Source of the DNA: Oscheius sp. JU75
Lineage: Eukaryota; Nematoda; Chromadorea; Rhabditida; Rhabditidae
DNA length: 64,000 bases
Direction of reading: 5' to 3'
Assembly: GCA_037178855.1 (NCBI GenBank)
Contig: JASJZC010000001.1
Location: forward strand, 2,170,001 to 2,234,000
Positions within the stretch are counted from its first letter, which is position 1; each line of letters begins with the position of its first letter. Positions 11,654 through 23,300 of this stretch are shown in pieces. Position numbers and translations under genes: made by a program. The notes under the pieces are model-generated. The model was not told the origin of the DNA. It made no database searches and saw only the letters and a list, made by a program, of their open reading frames with translations.

Positions 11654-14600
11654 CTACTCTGTTACCTGAAGGAGGATGATGACAGTTCCGACGAAGCAAG
11701 CCATCGAGAAGATGAGCAAAAAGAGTCGGTCAAGGACCATGGCGACATATTTCCAATCCTCGTCAATCTGGAAAGAGAGGAGTAGAGACAGACAGACAGC
11801 AACAGAGCGACAGAGAAACAAGGAGACAGTAAGATAGAGAGACAGCTTGTGGCAGTAGCCTCCGTAGAGACAAGAAAAGGAACAACGTTCTACTGTCACA
11901 TCACAGCTCACATTGAAGCCATCTCCCCTAACATGCCAGGACTTGTTAAATTCTTACTTATTTAAAATACAGTAACATCCAAACTTTTGCAATGTTTCGC
12001 AATAAATTAGAGTCTCTCAAACAGTCAATGGTTAGGAATCTATTAGTGCAATGACTACTTCGCTTGCTGTCGACATCAAGTAGCCTACTTCTCTGCAGCC
12101 GGTAACTCCCAAGAATTTGAAGGATCTGGACCACATTCAGTCTATTTCTGAGTCAGGGGTTCTACGATTTCTTTCGCTGCTTTCTTCGAGTAGTCTACCA
12201 GGATTAGTGGAGCTCCCATGGAACTGACTTTTATCTTCTACCCGTTCGTGGACGCTCGACCGAGACTATCTTTGAAGCCGCTATGATCTCCGGATTCTGC
12301 AGTTCGCTCTGTCAACCCTTTTATAATGTTGGCTATCCGAAATACTCTGGACGGGGACAGTCTACCATGGTACCTCCAACGAGACTAGACTCGAGACCTA
12401 CGATGCCCATCGTTACAACTACTCTCTACTACACGGGAGGAACCGAAACAAAGATTAGGAAGGTTAGTACAATTTAAAAACATCCCTGGTCGGGCTATTA
12501 TGGGTTTGTTGGAATGCTTGGGCTTTTACAGACTTTAGTTAGTTAGGAGATCAAAAGAGACAGACAGACAGATAGACAGATAGACTGGAGAACAGAGACA
12601 GTGACTGAACTCACCTTATCATCCCGATCTTTCTTCTTCAACAGCTCTGCAATGAAGCAGATGTTCTCGAAAGCCTTGACGACTTGAGGAGAGTAGTATA
12701 GTTTCTGAATCCTGTCATCCAAAACAATTCCCCCTGCTCCTCTGCCAACATCTCTGCTCACACGATGTTCGTGATAGTTCAGTGGAATTTTGCCATCCAA
12801 AGTGGCGGGGCCACCCTGTTGCCGTTTAGTACTGACTCTTCGGAACGATTCTTCCGAATCGTCCAGCGGCCTCCTCATGAAAAGAATCTTTGGCAGCCAC
12901 TTGAGGAAGACGAGCTTGACCCATTTCGGCATCAAATGGGTTGTAGGTGTACGCCAGTGGAGGTTCAGTGCTGCAAACGACAAGCATATATGCCGCGAAA
13001 CCAAAAAAAACTTATCGCTCTCCTCAATGGGAGAGCTCTCCAAAATTTGATCAACCATTGCTTTCGCAAAGTTGAGAACTATCGGTACCTTAAAAACTGG
13101 GACCTAATTTAGGTGATAAACATGGAAAACGAGAAGACGTCATGCGCGAAGCATGCCGAGACGAAATGGGTGCGACACTGCGGCAATGAGCTAATTCTTT
13201 AAAGGTAGAGTGCGGATGGTCTCGCGAGGAAATTACAATAGCACGTGTTCAGACTGGAAGATTTTCGCTATTTTAGCGTGTTTACAGCCACTTTTCAGTT
13301 GTTTAGACATTGGCATCGAAATTCACATATTTTGGCCACTTTTAAAATTTTTCTTGCACATTTTCCCCTATTGTCAGTAGGTTTATGCATGTCTAGACTA
13401 TGCTGCTCAAACAACCCGGGTTCGGTTCCAGCCCAAGGCAAATAAATTTTTCTTTTGTAAATTCGCTCTCTAGACAGTTTTCGAGTTAATTACTTACATA
13501 TAACGGTGACCACGACCGACAGTGTGACCATGACCATAGTGAACAGAAGATATTTGCCGATTAGAGGCAGAGTGATCGACGTGGCCGGGATGATTTCTGT
13601 CTGAAATTTTGAATTTTTGACCTATGTTACCGAGAAACTTACCAAGAGCAAGAAGAAGATAGTCAGTGCTACAAGAATCGAAATACAGAGTGTGACCTTT
13701 TCTCCTGAATCTGACGGGAGATAGAAAACGAGAATGGTCAAGAAGGAGATTCCGACGCAGGGAAAAACGAGGTTGACAGTATAGAACAAGGGCTTTCGAC
13801 GGAGCTGAAGGTAGTACATGATGTCAATGTAGGCACTCTGCGGACAGCAACTCGGATAGTTCTTGGACCGGCGTCGAGCGACACGGGACATGATGTCCCA
13901 TTCAACTGAGGGATAGTAGTCGGAGAGGTCTGGAATCAAAAAGTAAAGAGACTGGGAGACAGAGACAGACAGGCGAGAGGGACGGAGAGACAGAGAAAGA
14001 GACTGAAAGACAGAGAGACATAGAGACAGAGAGGCAGAGATACAGAGAGATAGATAGGCGAGAGACAGAGATAATGACCATAGTCTGATCTTGACAGAGA
14101 GACAGTTGCACTCACCAATTCCCTCGTCAGCAATGGTAATATTGTCTGCCACCCCGCTCTCATTGATCTCTTCCTCATACCGAACATTATGTTCCAGAAG
14201 TTCCAGATTCAGTAGATTCTCCGAATAAGTCCAGGACCCGAACTTCAAGTGACACTGCTGCTCATCGAAGGGGAACCATCTGACGTCTATTTGACACATA
14301 CTGAAAGAAATTTAAGGGGAATCTTCTCAAAGTAAACCTCTTAAAAATGGCCGGTGGCTCCCAAGTTACTTCGCCCGAATAGTGGAGTGTCGCCTTTGTA
14401 GCGATTGTGATGTTATATGTACTATCGGCACTAAAATTTAGACTACTGTAAATCTTTCCAGTTCAAACTTGTTGTAGAGAACGATATCGGGCACCCAGAT
14501 CATCTCATAGGGCACGTAGAGCACACTCACACCACCGTAATTCTTCGGATTCCAGGCGAGCTTTGGATCGTACCAGACCTGCTTGAGCCAGACCGAACAG

Positions 14601-15276
14601 GTCATAATTTGGTCGATCTCGTGCTAGTGAATTTTGAAACAAGATATAAAGATAACTCACGACATCAATGATCTGACTGAGACGAAGCTTTAGCTTGATC
14701 GTGATGGGCTCATGAGGACTTTTGGCTGGTCTGGAAGAGTGAGTGTCAGGTCTCGGAACTGAGCAGAGAGTTGGGTAATCGGGAACAGTCAACGGAGAGT
14801 ATGTAGTCAGAGCTGAGAGACACAGTAGCTGGTTCGAACAGTCTGATACTGACTAATCAAATCAGAAAGTCATAACTTTCAATTTGCAGAGGCTTGCATC
14901 ATCAAGAGACAACTGGTCAGATCAAGGAACAAGAGTCTCAAAAATGATGTCCATGAAAGTGTCCTTCAGTCAGAGACTGAACAATGTTTAGTACAAATAG
15001 AGACTAGAGAGTTCAAAGAGGGGCTGAACAGATATGAGGGGCAGAGGGACGCTGTCAATTGCAAACTTCTGTACTGAACAGAGAGACAGGGAGTGTCAGG
15101 AACAGAAGAGTAGGGGGAGTACTGGGAGATACCGTAGAAAGTTTCAAAGAAGCTCATCCTCACCTTCTATGCCGATTATAATTGACCATCAAATCATCGT
15201 AGAGTCGCTTGGCATCCTCATTCGCCGCCACCGCCAGCAGAAACCAACTCAAAATAAGGTTCAAAACAGTTCTCAT
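11654..15276 (-). CDS. nicotinic acetylcholine receptor subunit, alpha type
   Basis: Nine exons on the minus strand: 15276-15164, 14730-14661, 14623-14469, 14430-14338, 14300-14116, 13929-13643, 13600-13498, 12970-12615 and 11767-11654. They give 491 residues in frame throughout. An N-terminal signal peptide ([14 protein letters not shown]) precedes the ligand-binding domain. That domain shows L-Y-N-N-A-D, the Cys-loop ([16 protein letters not shown]), and vicinal cysteines Y-P-S-C-C-P in loop C, which define an alpha subunit. TM1-TM3 follow, with the TM2 entrance [10 protein letters not shown], then a cytoplasmic loop with L-M-P-K-W-V and TM4 ([14 protein letters not shown]). It is a ligand-gated cation channel at the cell surface. 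Introns 13497-12971 and 12614-11768 carry SINE-like repeat A and repeat C. Confidence 0.95.
11830..11944 (-). repeat. dispersed repeat C in the acetylcholine receptor last intron
   Basis: Minus strand: TCCTGGCATGTTAGGGGAGA, then GGCTTCAATGTGAGCTGTG, then a divergent middle, then CTGTCTCTCTATCTTACTG. The first part is close to the copy at 1046-1168 (AGGGGAGATGGCTTCA is shared). Confidence 0.6.
13012..13462 (+). repeat. SINE-like repeat A, copy 2, in a receptor intron
   Basis: The shared body runs 13012-13182 in tRNA orientation, from CTCTCCTCAATGGGAGAGC to GGGTGCGACAC. A box B-like GGGTTCGGTTCC and the tail AAATAAATTTTTCTTTTG follow at 13420-13456. The interval between is longer than in copies 1 and 3, so this copy is interrupted or diverged. 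It sits entirely in intron 13497-12971 of the receptor gene (opposite strand). Confidence 0.75.
13935..14065. repeat. GAGACAGA simple repeat in a receptor intron
   Basis: About 130 bp of imperfect GAGACAGA units (TCTGTCTC on the coding strand) fill most of intron 14115-13930. Confidence 0.8.
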
Positions 15277-15567
15277 CCTCTTCTCCTCATCTAAAAGACC
15301 ACCTTCGAAATCAGAGTAGAGAAATGATGAGAGAAAAGAGGCGCAAATGGAATTGTGGTCCGTATTGGTCCTCCGGGGGGCGAAGAATCGCCTAAGACCC
15401 CCGAAAATCCCTCTCTCTCTCGGAGTTGTAACAGGAATCAATAGAAGACTGGGAGGACCCAATGGGCCAGCTGCTCGTCCCCCTCATAATGCATGTTCTA
15501 TGAAACTAAAAAAAAAAAAATTTATTTACATAAAGGCACATGATGGAGATCATTTAATATATGACTG

Positions 15568-16629
15568 CTACTCGTTGTCGATTGCAATGGCCTTGACGCG
15601 GTCGTGCTGGACCTGCAAAAGAGGAGAATCAGACTCTTCTGGACGTTCCCGTTTTCAGAAAGACCTACTGATCTAGTCTTAACTAACTTGGTAGTCAAGA
15701 GATTTTCGGAAAGCTTAAGGGTCTAATAAGCTGTAAGAGAAGATCCCTATGTGCTCTGTGAGAAAAACAGTGTCTAGAACCTAACAATGTCGAAGCTAGG
15801 AGTAGTTACGGGTCTCAGCTCGTTCTGGCGAAAAGTAAAACAGTCGTGAGTCTATTCCAAAGAGCGAATCTTGTGCTACAGGCTGTTAGTCCCAAGGCGA
15901 TGTTTCGATAGGAGTTGGAGAAGACTGAGCCTAGGAAGATCAGAGACCTACAGTAGATTTCAGATAGATTGAATCACATACATAAGGTGCTGAAGAGTCA
16001 CCACTCAGTAGAGACAAATAGTCAACATTCTCTGAACAGTCCCGAGTCTAGGCAGATTGACGCAAAGGGGGCCGGAGTAATATTCTGATCTTGTCTTCCA
16101 CAACTGCCAAGATTTGTCAGAGCTTAGCGATAGCTTAACAGCACGAAATCTATCAGTTTTAGGCGTGGAAGACCTCGGTTTCACAAAGACGATATACCTT
16201 AAAGTTTAACTGATTCTTTCTCCCAAATAGAAACCCTGCTGGTCGAGAGAACGAGAATAAAAGACATGTTCATCCCAAACATCTATACCTTTGGGTCTAC
16301 TACGGTGTCAACCCAGTATATTTTCTCAGTCCCGACTCCCTTAGCATGCGCTACCTCTTAAGCTCCTTTGCAAAAAGTTCAAGGTCTTGCGAATCGTTAG
16401 TCAGCAGGTATGGTAAACTAGCAAATTCCGTCAAAAGTCAGGTGGCAAGCAGATTTTCCAATTGACCAGTGAATGAAATTCTTTCTGGTTCTGTCAGAAT
16501 TCTAAGAAACCTTTAACCCCCTCGCCCCCTTTGACTATTTTCTCAACTCACTTCTTCGACGATTCCCTCCACAATCTCCCTCAGCAGTTCCATCGAAGAG
16601 CCGGCAGTGTCGAGACCTTTCGGTTCCAT
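15568..16629 (-). CDS. very small gene of unknown function
   Basis: Two exons, 16629-16552 and 15612-15568, would encode 40 residues beginning M-E-P-K-G-L-D and ending V-K-A-I-A-I-D-N-E, then TAG. Supporting marks: a clean donor (GAAGAA|GTGAG) and acceptor (TTTTGCAG) in matching phase, an acceptor-like ATATGCAG at 16646 just upstream of the start, and a minus-strand AATAAA (15526-15521) after the stop. The start is 53 nt downstream of the zinc-finger gene's stop on the same strand, which suggests an operon partner. I do not recognise the protein. The 939 nt intron shows no further exon to me, so an alternative is that these are minor exons of a longer transcript. Confidence 0.4.
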
Positions 16630-16671
16630 GTTCCCATTCGGTATCTGCATATGACTCGTCTATAAACAGCC

Positions 16672-16677
16672 TTTATT
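16672..16677 (-). terminator. poly(A) signal of the C2H2 gene
   Basis: AATAAA on the minus strand 5 nt after the stop of the zinc-finger gene, and about 25 nt before the candidate acceptor of the next small gene. Confidence 0.55.
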
Positions 16678-16681
16678 TCTT

Positions 16682-18528
16682 CTAGAGCAAACATTCAAAT
16701 CCCTGTTCATGTCGAACTAGGTGACTTCTTTTCCCATAGAGCCTTCCGCAGATCTGGCAGGCGAAGGGCTTCTCGCCACTGTGCGACCTTTCGTGCATTC
16801 GCTGTGCTGAGGCCGAGACGAAGGTCTTGCCGCAGTCCCAGGTGCACGCGTATGGTTTTTCTCCTAGAGTTTATAAAGTTGTAAGTAAATTATTAAAGTA
16901 CCTGAATGTGATCGTAGATGGCACTTGAGGGCTCCTTTACTGGCAAACTTCTGGGCGCAGACTGTACAGGCGAACGGCTTCTCGCCGGCATGCATTCGGC
17001 GATGGGCTTCTATTCGGGAGGGGTGCTGAAAATGTCTATTTCTGGAGAAGTCTCTGTCATCAAGTGTCTCTTTCATAGCAAGCTTTTGTCAGCTGTGACA
17101 ACTTGAATTGCCACCATCTCATTTCTTTTTCTGTGTCTAATGTTTAATGGGACTGAGACAGGCGCCCTAGGTTCCGATCGTGAGTAAGTTTGTACTTTTG
17201 CCCTTTCAAGCGTCTCGGTGTTCCTTAAGCTTTTCAAAATTCTATTCGCATGCGATTTCCGTTTACCTGTACCGTTTCTCGTTCCAGCAAATATAATTTT
17301 TCTGTTTATGTTTTTTGCAGGCGCATTTGAGGCCCGTGCATCTGGGAAAAACAGTCCGATCACTTTAAATTTGCGCATGTGCAAATGGCACGAGTTACGT
17401 AAAGTTTTCCGAACTACAAACTATACGCCCATCCCTGGTATCAAGTAAGAATTGACACTCAAATACTAAGCTCCCTCTTGTTTTAAAAAGGTGTCTTCTT
17501 TGCTACCTTGGGCAATTTGCTTGCAGTTTTGGCGCAAATGTTCATATTACCGTGAGGCGATCCCAAAGGCACTATGTTTGTTTCAAAAACCCACTCTAAT
17601 AATCTTTCTGCAATCCGGACACGGCCATATTGTTGTCGATCGCTGCAGTTTCTTGTGCCCGGCTGCCACGATGTCGACGGTCATGTTGATGCGTCCTCGC
17701 CTTGCCGCTTGGGCTGCTACAGATGTTATAGGTTTCTGATTCTGTAACTGTCTTCTACAGGTTACACGATGTATATACCGAGAAGGGGTAGGAGTCGGTG
17801 ACGTATACGGCATTTCCTTCCTCGTCGACGAACTGATATTCGTCTCCGAGCAGCTCGTGGCCGGAATAGATCGGATACGTGTTGTCGTCGGCGTCGAGAT
17901 CGGCAGCTTCTGTGGATATCACTACCTGAAAAAGATGGATTTATAGCCCAAATTGGTAGATTTCGTGTCAAATTGGACAAAACCGACCTCTTCCTGTTCT
18001 CCGATCATCGAGGGCCCTGGCTCGTCGAGATAATTATCGCCCCGATACTCCTCCTTCATGTAGATGATCGGCTCTCCGTTCTGAGCCAAATGCTCCATCA
18101 GCTGACCCTCTTCCCCGTCTCGCAGTTCCTGCAACGGTCCGGCTTCTTCTGTTACGACGGTCTCCATGTCTCCAGCCTCGGGAACCCGATTGCTATCGTC
18201 GTACATCTGCTCCTCGTCCTCGTAGAGAGGCACGACCAGACTCGCGGCTATAATATCGCGCAATTTGATCTCGTCCGTGATTTTTCTCTTGAATTGGATG
18301 TCCTAAGACAGTCGTTTTTGAAGAAAAGGATACTTTTACCTGACAATCGTTATGATGGGTCAGAAAATGTGATGATAGGGCCTGGTAATTCAAAGCTGGA
18401 TAGCTGCATTCGGCGCAGTAGTATTGAAAAGTGCCCAGATGCCGATTCCAGATGTGTCCTTCTAGATTTTCCAGGCTGATGGCCTCCGTGGAGCAGAGGG
18501 AACACTTGAAGGCAACGTATTCGCTCAT
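16682..18528 (-). CDS. C2H2 zinc-finger transcription factor
   Basis: Exons 18528-18340, 18302-17988, 17925-17779, 17735-17595, 17025-16902 and 16863-16682 give 365 residues. Two unusual N-terminal fingers (F-K-C-S-L-C and Y-Y-C-A-E-C-S-Y) are followed by a long acidic segment with no fingers (about residues 75-200). Four consecutive C-terminal fingers follow: W-P-C-P-D-C, F-A-C-T-V-C, Y-A-C-T-W-D-C and F-A-C-Q-I-C, joined by H-A-G-E-K-P-F or H-S-G-E-K-P linkers. The first of these is split by an intron exactly where spacing to its histidines is restored (12 residues C to H), which supports the model. It is presumably a DNA-binding regulator in the nucleus with an acidic activation region. 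The orthologue is not assignable. TTTTTAG lies just upstream of the ATG, a possible trans-splice site. Confidence 0.88.
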
Positions 18529-18938
18529 TGTAGCTAAAAATAGGCTATATTAAAAACATATGGGAAAAAGAAGCGAAAGAATTATGCTAGTGCGCGTGAG
18601 AAGGGGAGCAATACGCAGCGTTTTCTTGTTGTTGGCTATTAAGCATGTCATATTGTTATTAGGGTCTCTTTCTCGACGATTTCACACCAAAAAAATGGAA
18701 GAAAATCCGAAAATGAGGACAGCGTACGGAGCAAAATAAAAAAGGATTTTCAGCGTTTTAAAATGCCGCATATACCTAATTACTACAGTACACTAACTGC
18801 ACAATTCTGGCGCCCATTCAAATGTCTTATATTCTGAAGCTGATTTTTATAGACCTTGGTAAGGTTTAACCACTCGAATTTTAACAGAAAACATCTTGTT
18901 AGATCTTTATTACCAGTAAATTAACCCATTTCTCAAGA
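18529..18938. other. spacer between the C2H2 and ECHDC1 genes
   Basis: About 410 bp, A/T-rich, no coding or RNA signal seen. Confidence 0.4.
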
Positions 18939-19968
18939 CTATTTCTTCTTCACGACGGCATCAAGCTGTTTCTCGACAGCTCTCTTTTGATCTGGACCAC
19001 CCCAGACTGACTGAATCACCTCTGAAAGTGCTTTTAGTCAGATGCGGTCCGAAACAAACCCAATTCCTTGTCTTTCCCGCTCAAAACCCCGCTGAGCATC
19101 CGTTTTTGGGCCTGAACCACGGCGGGAGAGAACTTGGCGAGCGAGCTTATGAACTTTTCCGCCTCTTCTCGACCTTCAACCACTTCGTCCAGCCAACGGA
19201 TCGATTTCGCCTCCTGGGCTGACATCAGGGGAGCCGTGACCATCAGTTTCAAGGCAGTTGACCGACCGACAGTCTCTTCTAGCCAACTGGCGCCGCCCCA
19301 GCTCGGGACAATTCCCATCATGGCCTGCATGAAACCCATCTATAAACTTGTTTTTTTCTAAGAAATAGGCGTCCATACCTTCGAATCCTTGCGAGCAATA
19401 CGAATATCGCAAGCTGTGGCGATTTCCGTCGCTCCACCGAGACAGTGTCCGTGAATGTTGGCCACAATTAGGGGACGACTTCCACGAAGAGCTGAGAGAG
19501 TTTCGGACATGTAGAGAAACATTGCTGAGCCGAGAGAGGGGGTAGATAGCTGGAAAGGATAAGATGAGAGATACTGACAGTGCTAGTGAAATGAAAAGGA
19601 CAGTAACAGTATGGCATAGACGAACTTCATTGATCATTCCCAAGTCAGCTCCACTACAGAACGATTTCCCTACTCCCTCGACTACCACCACAGCCAGATC
19701 TTCTCGGTTGACTATCTCCTCGACTCTCTGTCTCAACTCCAGCATCATCTGTCCAGAGAGACAGTTGTTCTTCTCCGGCCGGTCGAGAATCAGCCGTCCG
19801 ATGGGGCCATCTCTCTTCAGATGAACTGTTCCACCCTGCCAACGACTTAAGACCTCGAAGAGTTCAGCTGGGGCTGATCGGAGACTCTAAAATGGGTATA
19901 GGCCAAAAATTGAAGCGACAAACCATGTGAGATTTCTGGACTTGGACAGCTAATTGTCGGAGTAGCAT
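18939..19968 (-). CDS. ECHDC1: ECHDC1-like ethylmalonyl-CoA decarboxylase (crotonase family)
   Basis: Exons 19968-19924, 19886-19626, 19549-19379, 19339-19060 and 19021-18939 give 279 residues. Crotonase features in order: I-G-R-L-I-L-D-R-P-E-K-N-N-C-L-S near residue 40, F-C-S-G-A-D-L-G (oxyanion hole) near 95, N-I-H-G-H-C-L-G-G-A-T-E-I-A-T-A-C-D (second oxyanion segment), and M-G-I-V-P-S-W-G-G-A-S-W. The C-terminal V-W-G-G-P is typical of ECHDC1. The family removes ethylmalonyl-CoA made by promiscuous acetyl-CoA carboxylase, a metabolite-repair role. It could also be another enoyl-CoA hydratase-like member, but the G-I-V-P-S-W-G-G and W-G-G-P signatures favour ECHDC1. The start is the only in-frame ATG before the first splice junction. 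Confidence 0.85.
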
Positions 19969-20309
19969 ACCACGAAGCGACGTAAAATATCAGAACTTTC
20001 GTAAACGTCGAAACTAGCAGTAAGGTACACCTTTATGAAAACTGATCCATGCTTTCCAGAGAAAAATAAGGCGAGAATATTATAGACCCTTTATAAACAC
20101 AATCTACAGTAGCACAGTTCTCTATCAAAGTATTTCTGGTTTGAACAAAAAAATGGGTCACATTACATCGAATAAATACTACGAAAAAGCTCCATATTCA
20201 CATTATTTGCCTTGAATTTCAAAAGAATAGATAAAGGAGAATGGTCGAGGATGAGAGAGGAATTGAAATTTATGCTTTGTTGGTTGAGAATTATGGCCTT
20301 GTAGTTCTT
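19969..20309. other. spacer between ECHDC1 and AP180 genes
   Basis: About 340 bp, A/T-rich. It holds the AP180 3' UTR; no other feature seen. Confidence 0.4.
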
Positions 20310-23300
20310 TTAGAACGGGTTGAACGGATCCTTGGGCTGCTGTGTGGGCGCCGGCGCCTGAAAATGATGATTTGAATTTTAGAAATTTGGGAATTTGGTT
20401 TGCGGAAAGAGGCTAAAAAGTGTTTTATTCAACAAGAAATCAGGTTTTTTGCTCACTTGTTGTTGCATATTGTACGGCATTCCCATCTGCTGTTGTGGCT
20501 GAGAATACATTCCGTACTGCATCGGTTGCTGCTGCTGCTGATACATGCCGGGCTGCTGCTGCATGCCCCACCCGGACATCTGAGGCTGTGCACCGTACTG
20601 AGGCTGCTGCCCGTACGGATTCGCTCCGTACATCATTGGCTGTTGTCCCATGGGGGCCATGGATGTGGCTGGCGCTGGAGGACGGATTGGAGGAGCACCA
20701 CCCCACTGCACAGAGGAACTGAAAAGATGATGTAGGTTCTGTCACTATCACTGACAGAGATACAAAGGAACAAGGAGAAAGAGAGACATAGAGACGGAGA
20801 GATAATGTCACTATCTCAGTCATTGCCACTAGTTTTTTATGCATTCATCCAAAACTCACGTCGGCTGGGCTCCCTTATTGATGTTCAGGTTCTGGACCAT
20901 ACTGGACATTGCGCTGTCAATGTCTCCTCCAATTTTCGCTTGCTGACCAACTCCAGTACCGAACGGATCAAAGTTTCCTGAAAGGGTAAGAGTCAATGCG
21001 AGCCATTCCATTAAAAACAGCACACAATAGCACATGTACAAGACACCAATTGACACTACACAACCTCCAGTCGAACCTTGGGGAGCTCCACCGGGATAAC
21101 CTAAAAGTTAAACTGTATAAAGTCCAGGAAGAAAGTCTTACCTTGAAGCTGGTCCTGCATCATTGGAGGAGGAACTGCCGCTGCTGTTGTATAGCTACCG
21201 TCCAGATTGGCTAGAAAACAAAATGTCAAATAGAAAAGGATAGAAACTTACAGAAAGGAGTCTGGTCGTAGATTCCGAGACGCTGCTGTTGAGCAACAGG
21301 AATCGGGACACTTGGTTGTTGGGGTGCTGCGGCTGGATGAGGTTGAGAGTTGACTACTTCTTGACCATAAGCAGGAGTGTCAGATCCTGAAGATGCTGCA
21401 TAGGACGGCGTCTCATTTTGAGCCCCTTGTCCAAACCCTAAATTGCTTGCTTGACCAAATAAAATCTTCCCAAACCTGCAGCAAATGGATTCCCTGGATC
21501 AACGACTCCTTGAGGTTGAGCTCCAAAATCCGGCTGCCAATTTGAAGCAGGAGGAGCACCTCCCTCTCCTCCCATGAGGAACGGGTTCGAGTCCCCAGTA
21601 TCGACTGGAGTGTTAGGTCAATTGGACACAGTAAGACAGAGACACGACAAGAGTACAATGTAACCCAGTATTACCAATTCCGTTGGTGTGTGTGCCATTT
21701 GTACTGTAGAAGTTGGACTGGAAGGATGGGACGGTCGTGGACATAGACGGTGGCTGGGACATCATGATGGACGAGACTAAAACACAATCACAACACTGCT
21801 ATTCATCATGCAACATAACAAAAACTGTAAGGGGATAAAAAAAACTAACCGCTAGTATTGTAACCACCCATGGCGCCTGGGTACATTGAAGCCGCTGGCT
21901 GCTGAGCAACTGGAGCAGGGGCCGAGAATTGGGCAAATGGATTGGTGGTGTCCAGAGTGGGCTGAAAGCCAGCGGAATGTCAAGTCTCTCTCTATCTCTC
22001 TCACCTGAGCCGGTGCATTGAACAGATCTAACAGATCATCAGCCTGTTTCTTCGGCTCTCCAACAGCCGAACCCCCAGCCTCGGCAGCAAAAGGATTGAA
22101 CTGGGAGGTCGTGGCTCCCTGCTGCCTCTTCTGCTCCTCAAACTGTCGAAGTCTTTCCTTCTCCAGCTCAATGTATCTGTTCCTCTCCTGCTCGCCGACA
22201 GGCGCCTGCGCCTGGAATCCTCCGGCCATGCTAAAGTTGTTGACCATCTGATGGGCCTGTGGCTGCTGGAACTGCATTTGCTGCTGGGGAGGTGGGGCTC
22301 TGCCGCCTTCCAAATGGATCAAATGAGCTTCCAGAGCTTCAAGAAGACTGGCAGGGGCCCTGGTCAGATCCGGAATCTCGCCGCGATCGATTCCAACGGA
22401 CTCGGCGACGCGAAGGAAGTCGGCGACCTTGTCCAGTCGAGTCAGGAAGCTCTTGTAGGTGTCGAGAGCATCCTTGCACTGCTTCTTGTTCATATCAAAG
22501 TATTTTTCCAAAAGGTTGATGATTCCGTCGTTGTAGCAGGCGAAGAGACGGATGAGATCACGGAATAGGAGAATGAAGGAGCAGTTGATGACTCCATTGT
22601 TCAACTCGCTCGAGGAGACCTGGAAAAGTATTTTTGTAAACTGTTTTCATACCCCCGCAGAGTTCAAAATAATGAGATAATTAAAAAAAAAACACTCGCT
22701 GGAAAGCGAGCCCCGGTGAGATTTGTAGACAAGTCCGCTAGCCACTCTGTTACGGGTGGAAATCTGGGCGCGATTCGTGAAGCAATCCACGTACTTCTAT
22801 AGTTTTTCTATGCATCTGTGCTTGAATCGACTGCTATCGAAGCAGTTTGTGGCTCCAATATATGGCTTTCAGGCCTAACGATGTTCTGCAAAGTTGCAGT
22901 CTTTGATCTGGTCTACAACTCTGCTGAGCATCGCTAAGCCGAAAAATCATATCTTCAGTCCGAAAATGAGATATAAATCATCGTAATTCGGGAGCCAAAG
23001 TCAACAAGCCAAAATAATTCGAACTACACCAACCTGGAACTCCAAGAGGGCATCAATCTGGTTCTGAAGAATCGGGAGCGTCTTCAGAAGCTTGTCAGTG
23101 TGCATGGTACGCAGGAGCCCGTCCTCACGTCCACGCTTGACCTTGCAGAAGTCGAAGGCACAGACGCGGTAAGTGGCAATCTTCTCGCCTATGTACTTTC
23201 CATAACGGCGCACGTGTTGCGACATGTCGTAGCCTAAAAATGAGTGACTTTTATGATCTAAAAAAGGGGTAAAACTGAGACGGACACAAGAGGGAAAAGG

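Noticed and set aside
12543-13058. A single 171-codon minus-strand protein combining repeat A with the receptor loop
   Set aside because: The N-terminal part is repeat A in an intron; the true exon begins after the acceptor at 12971.
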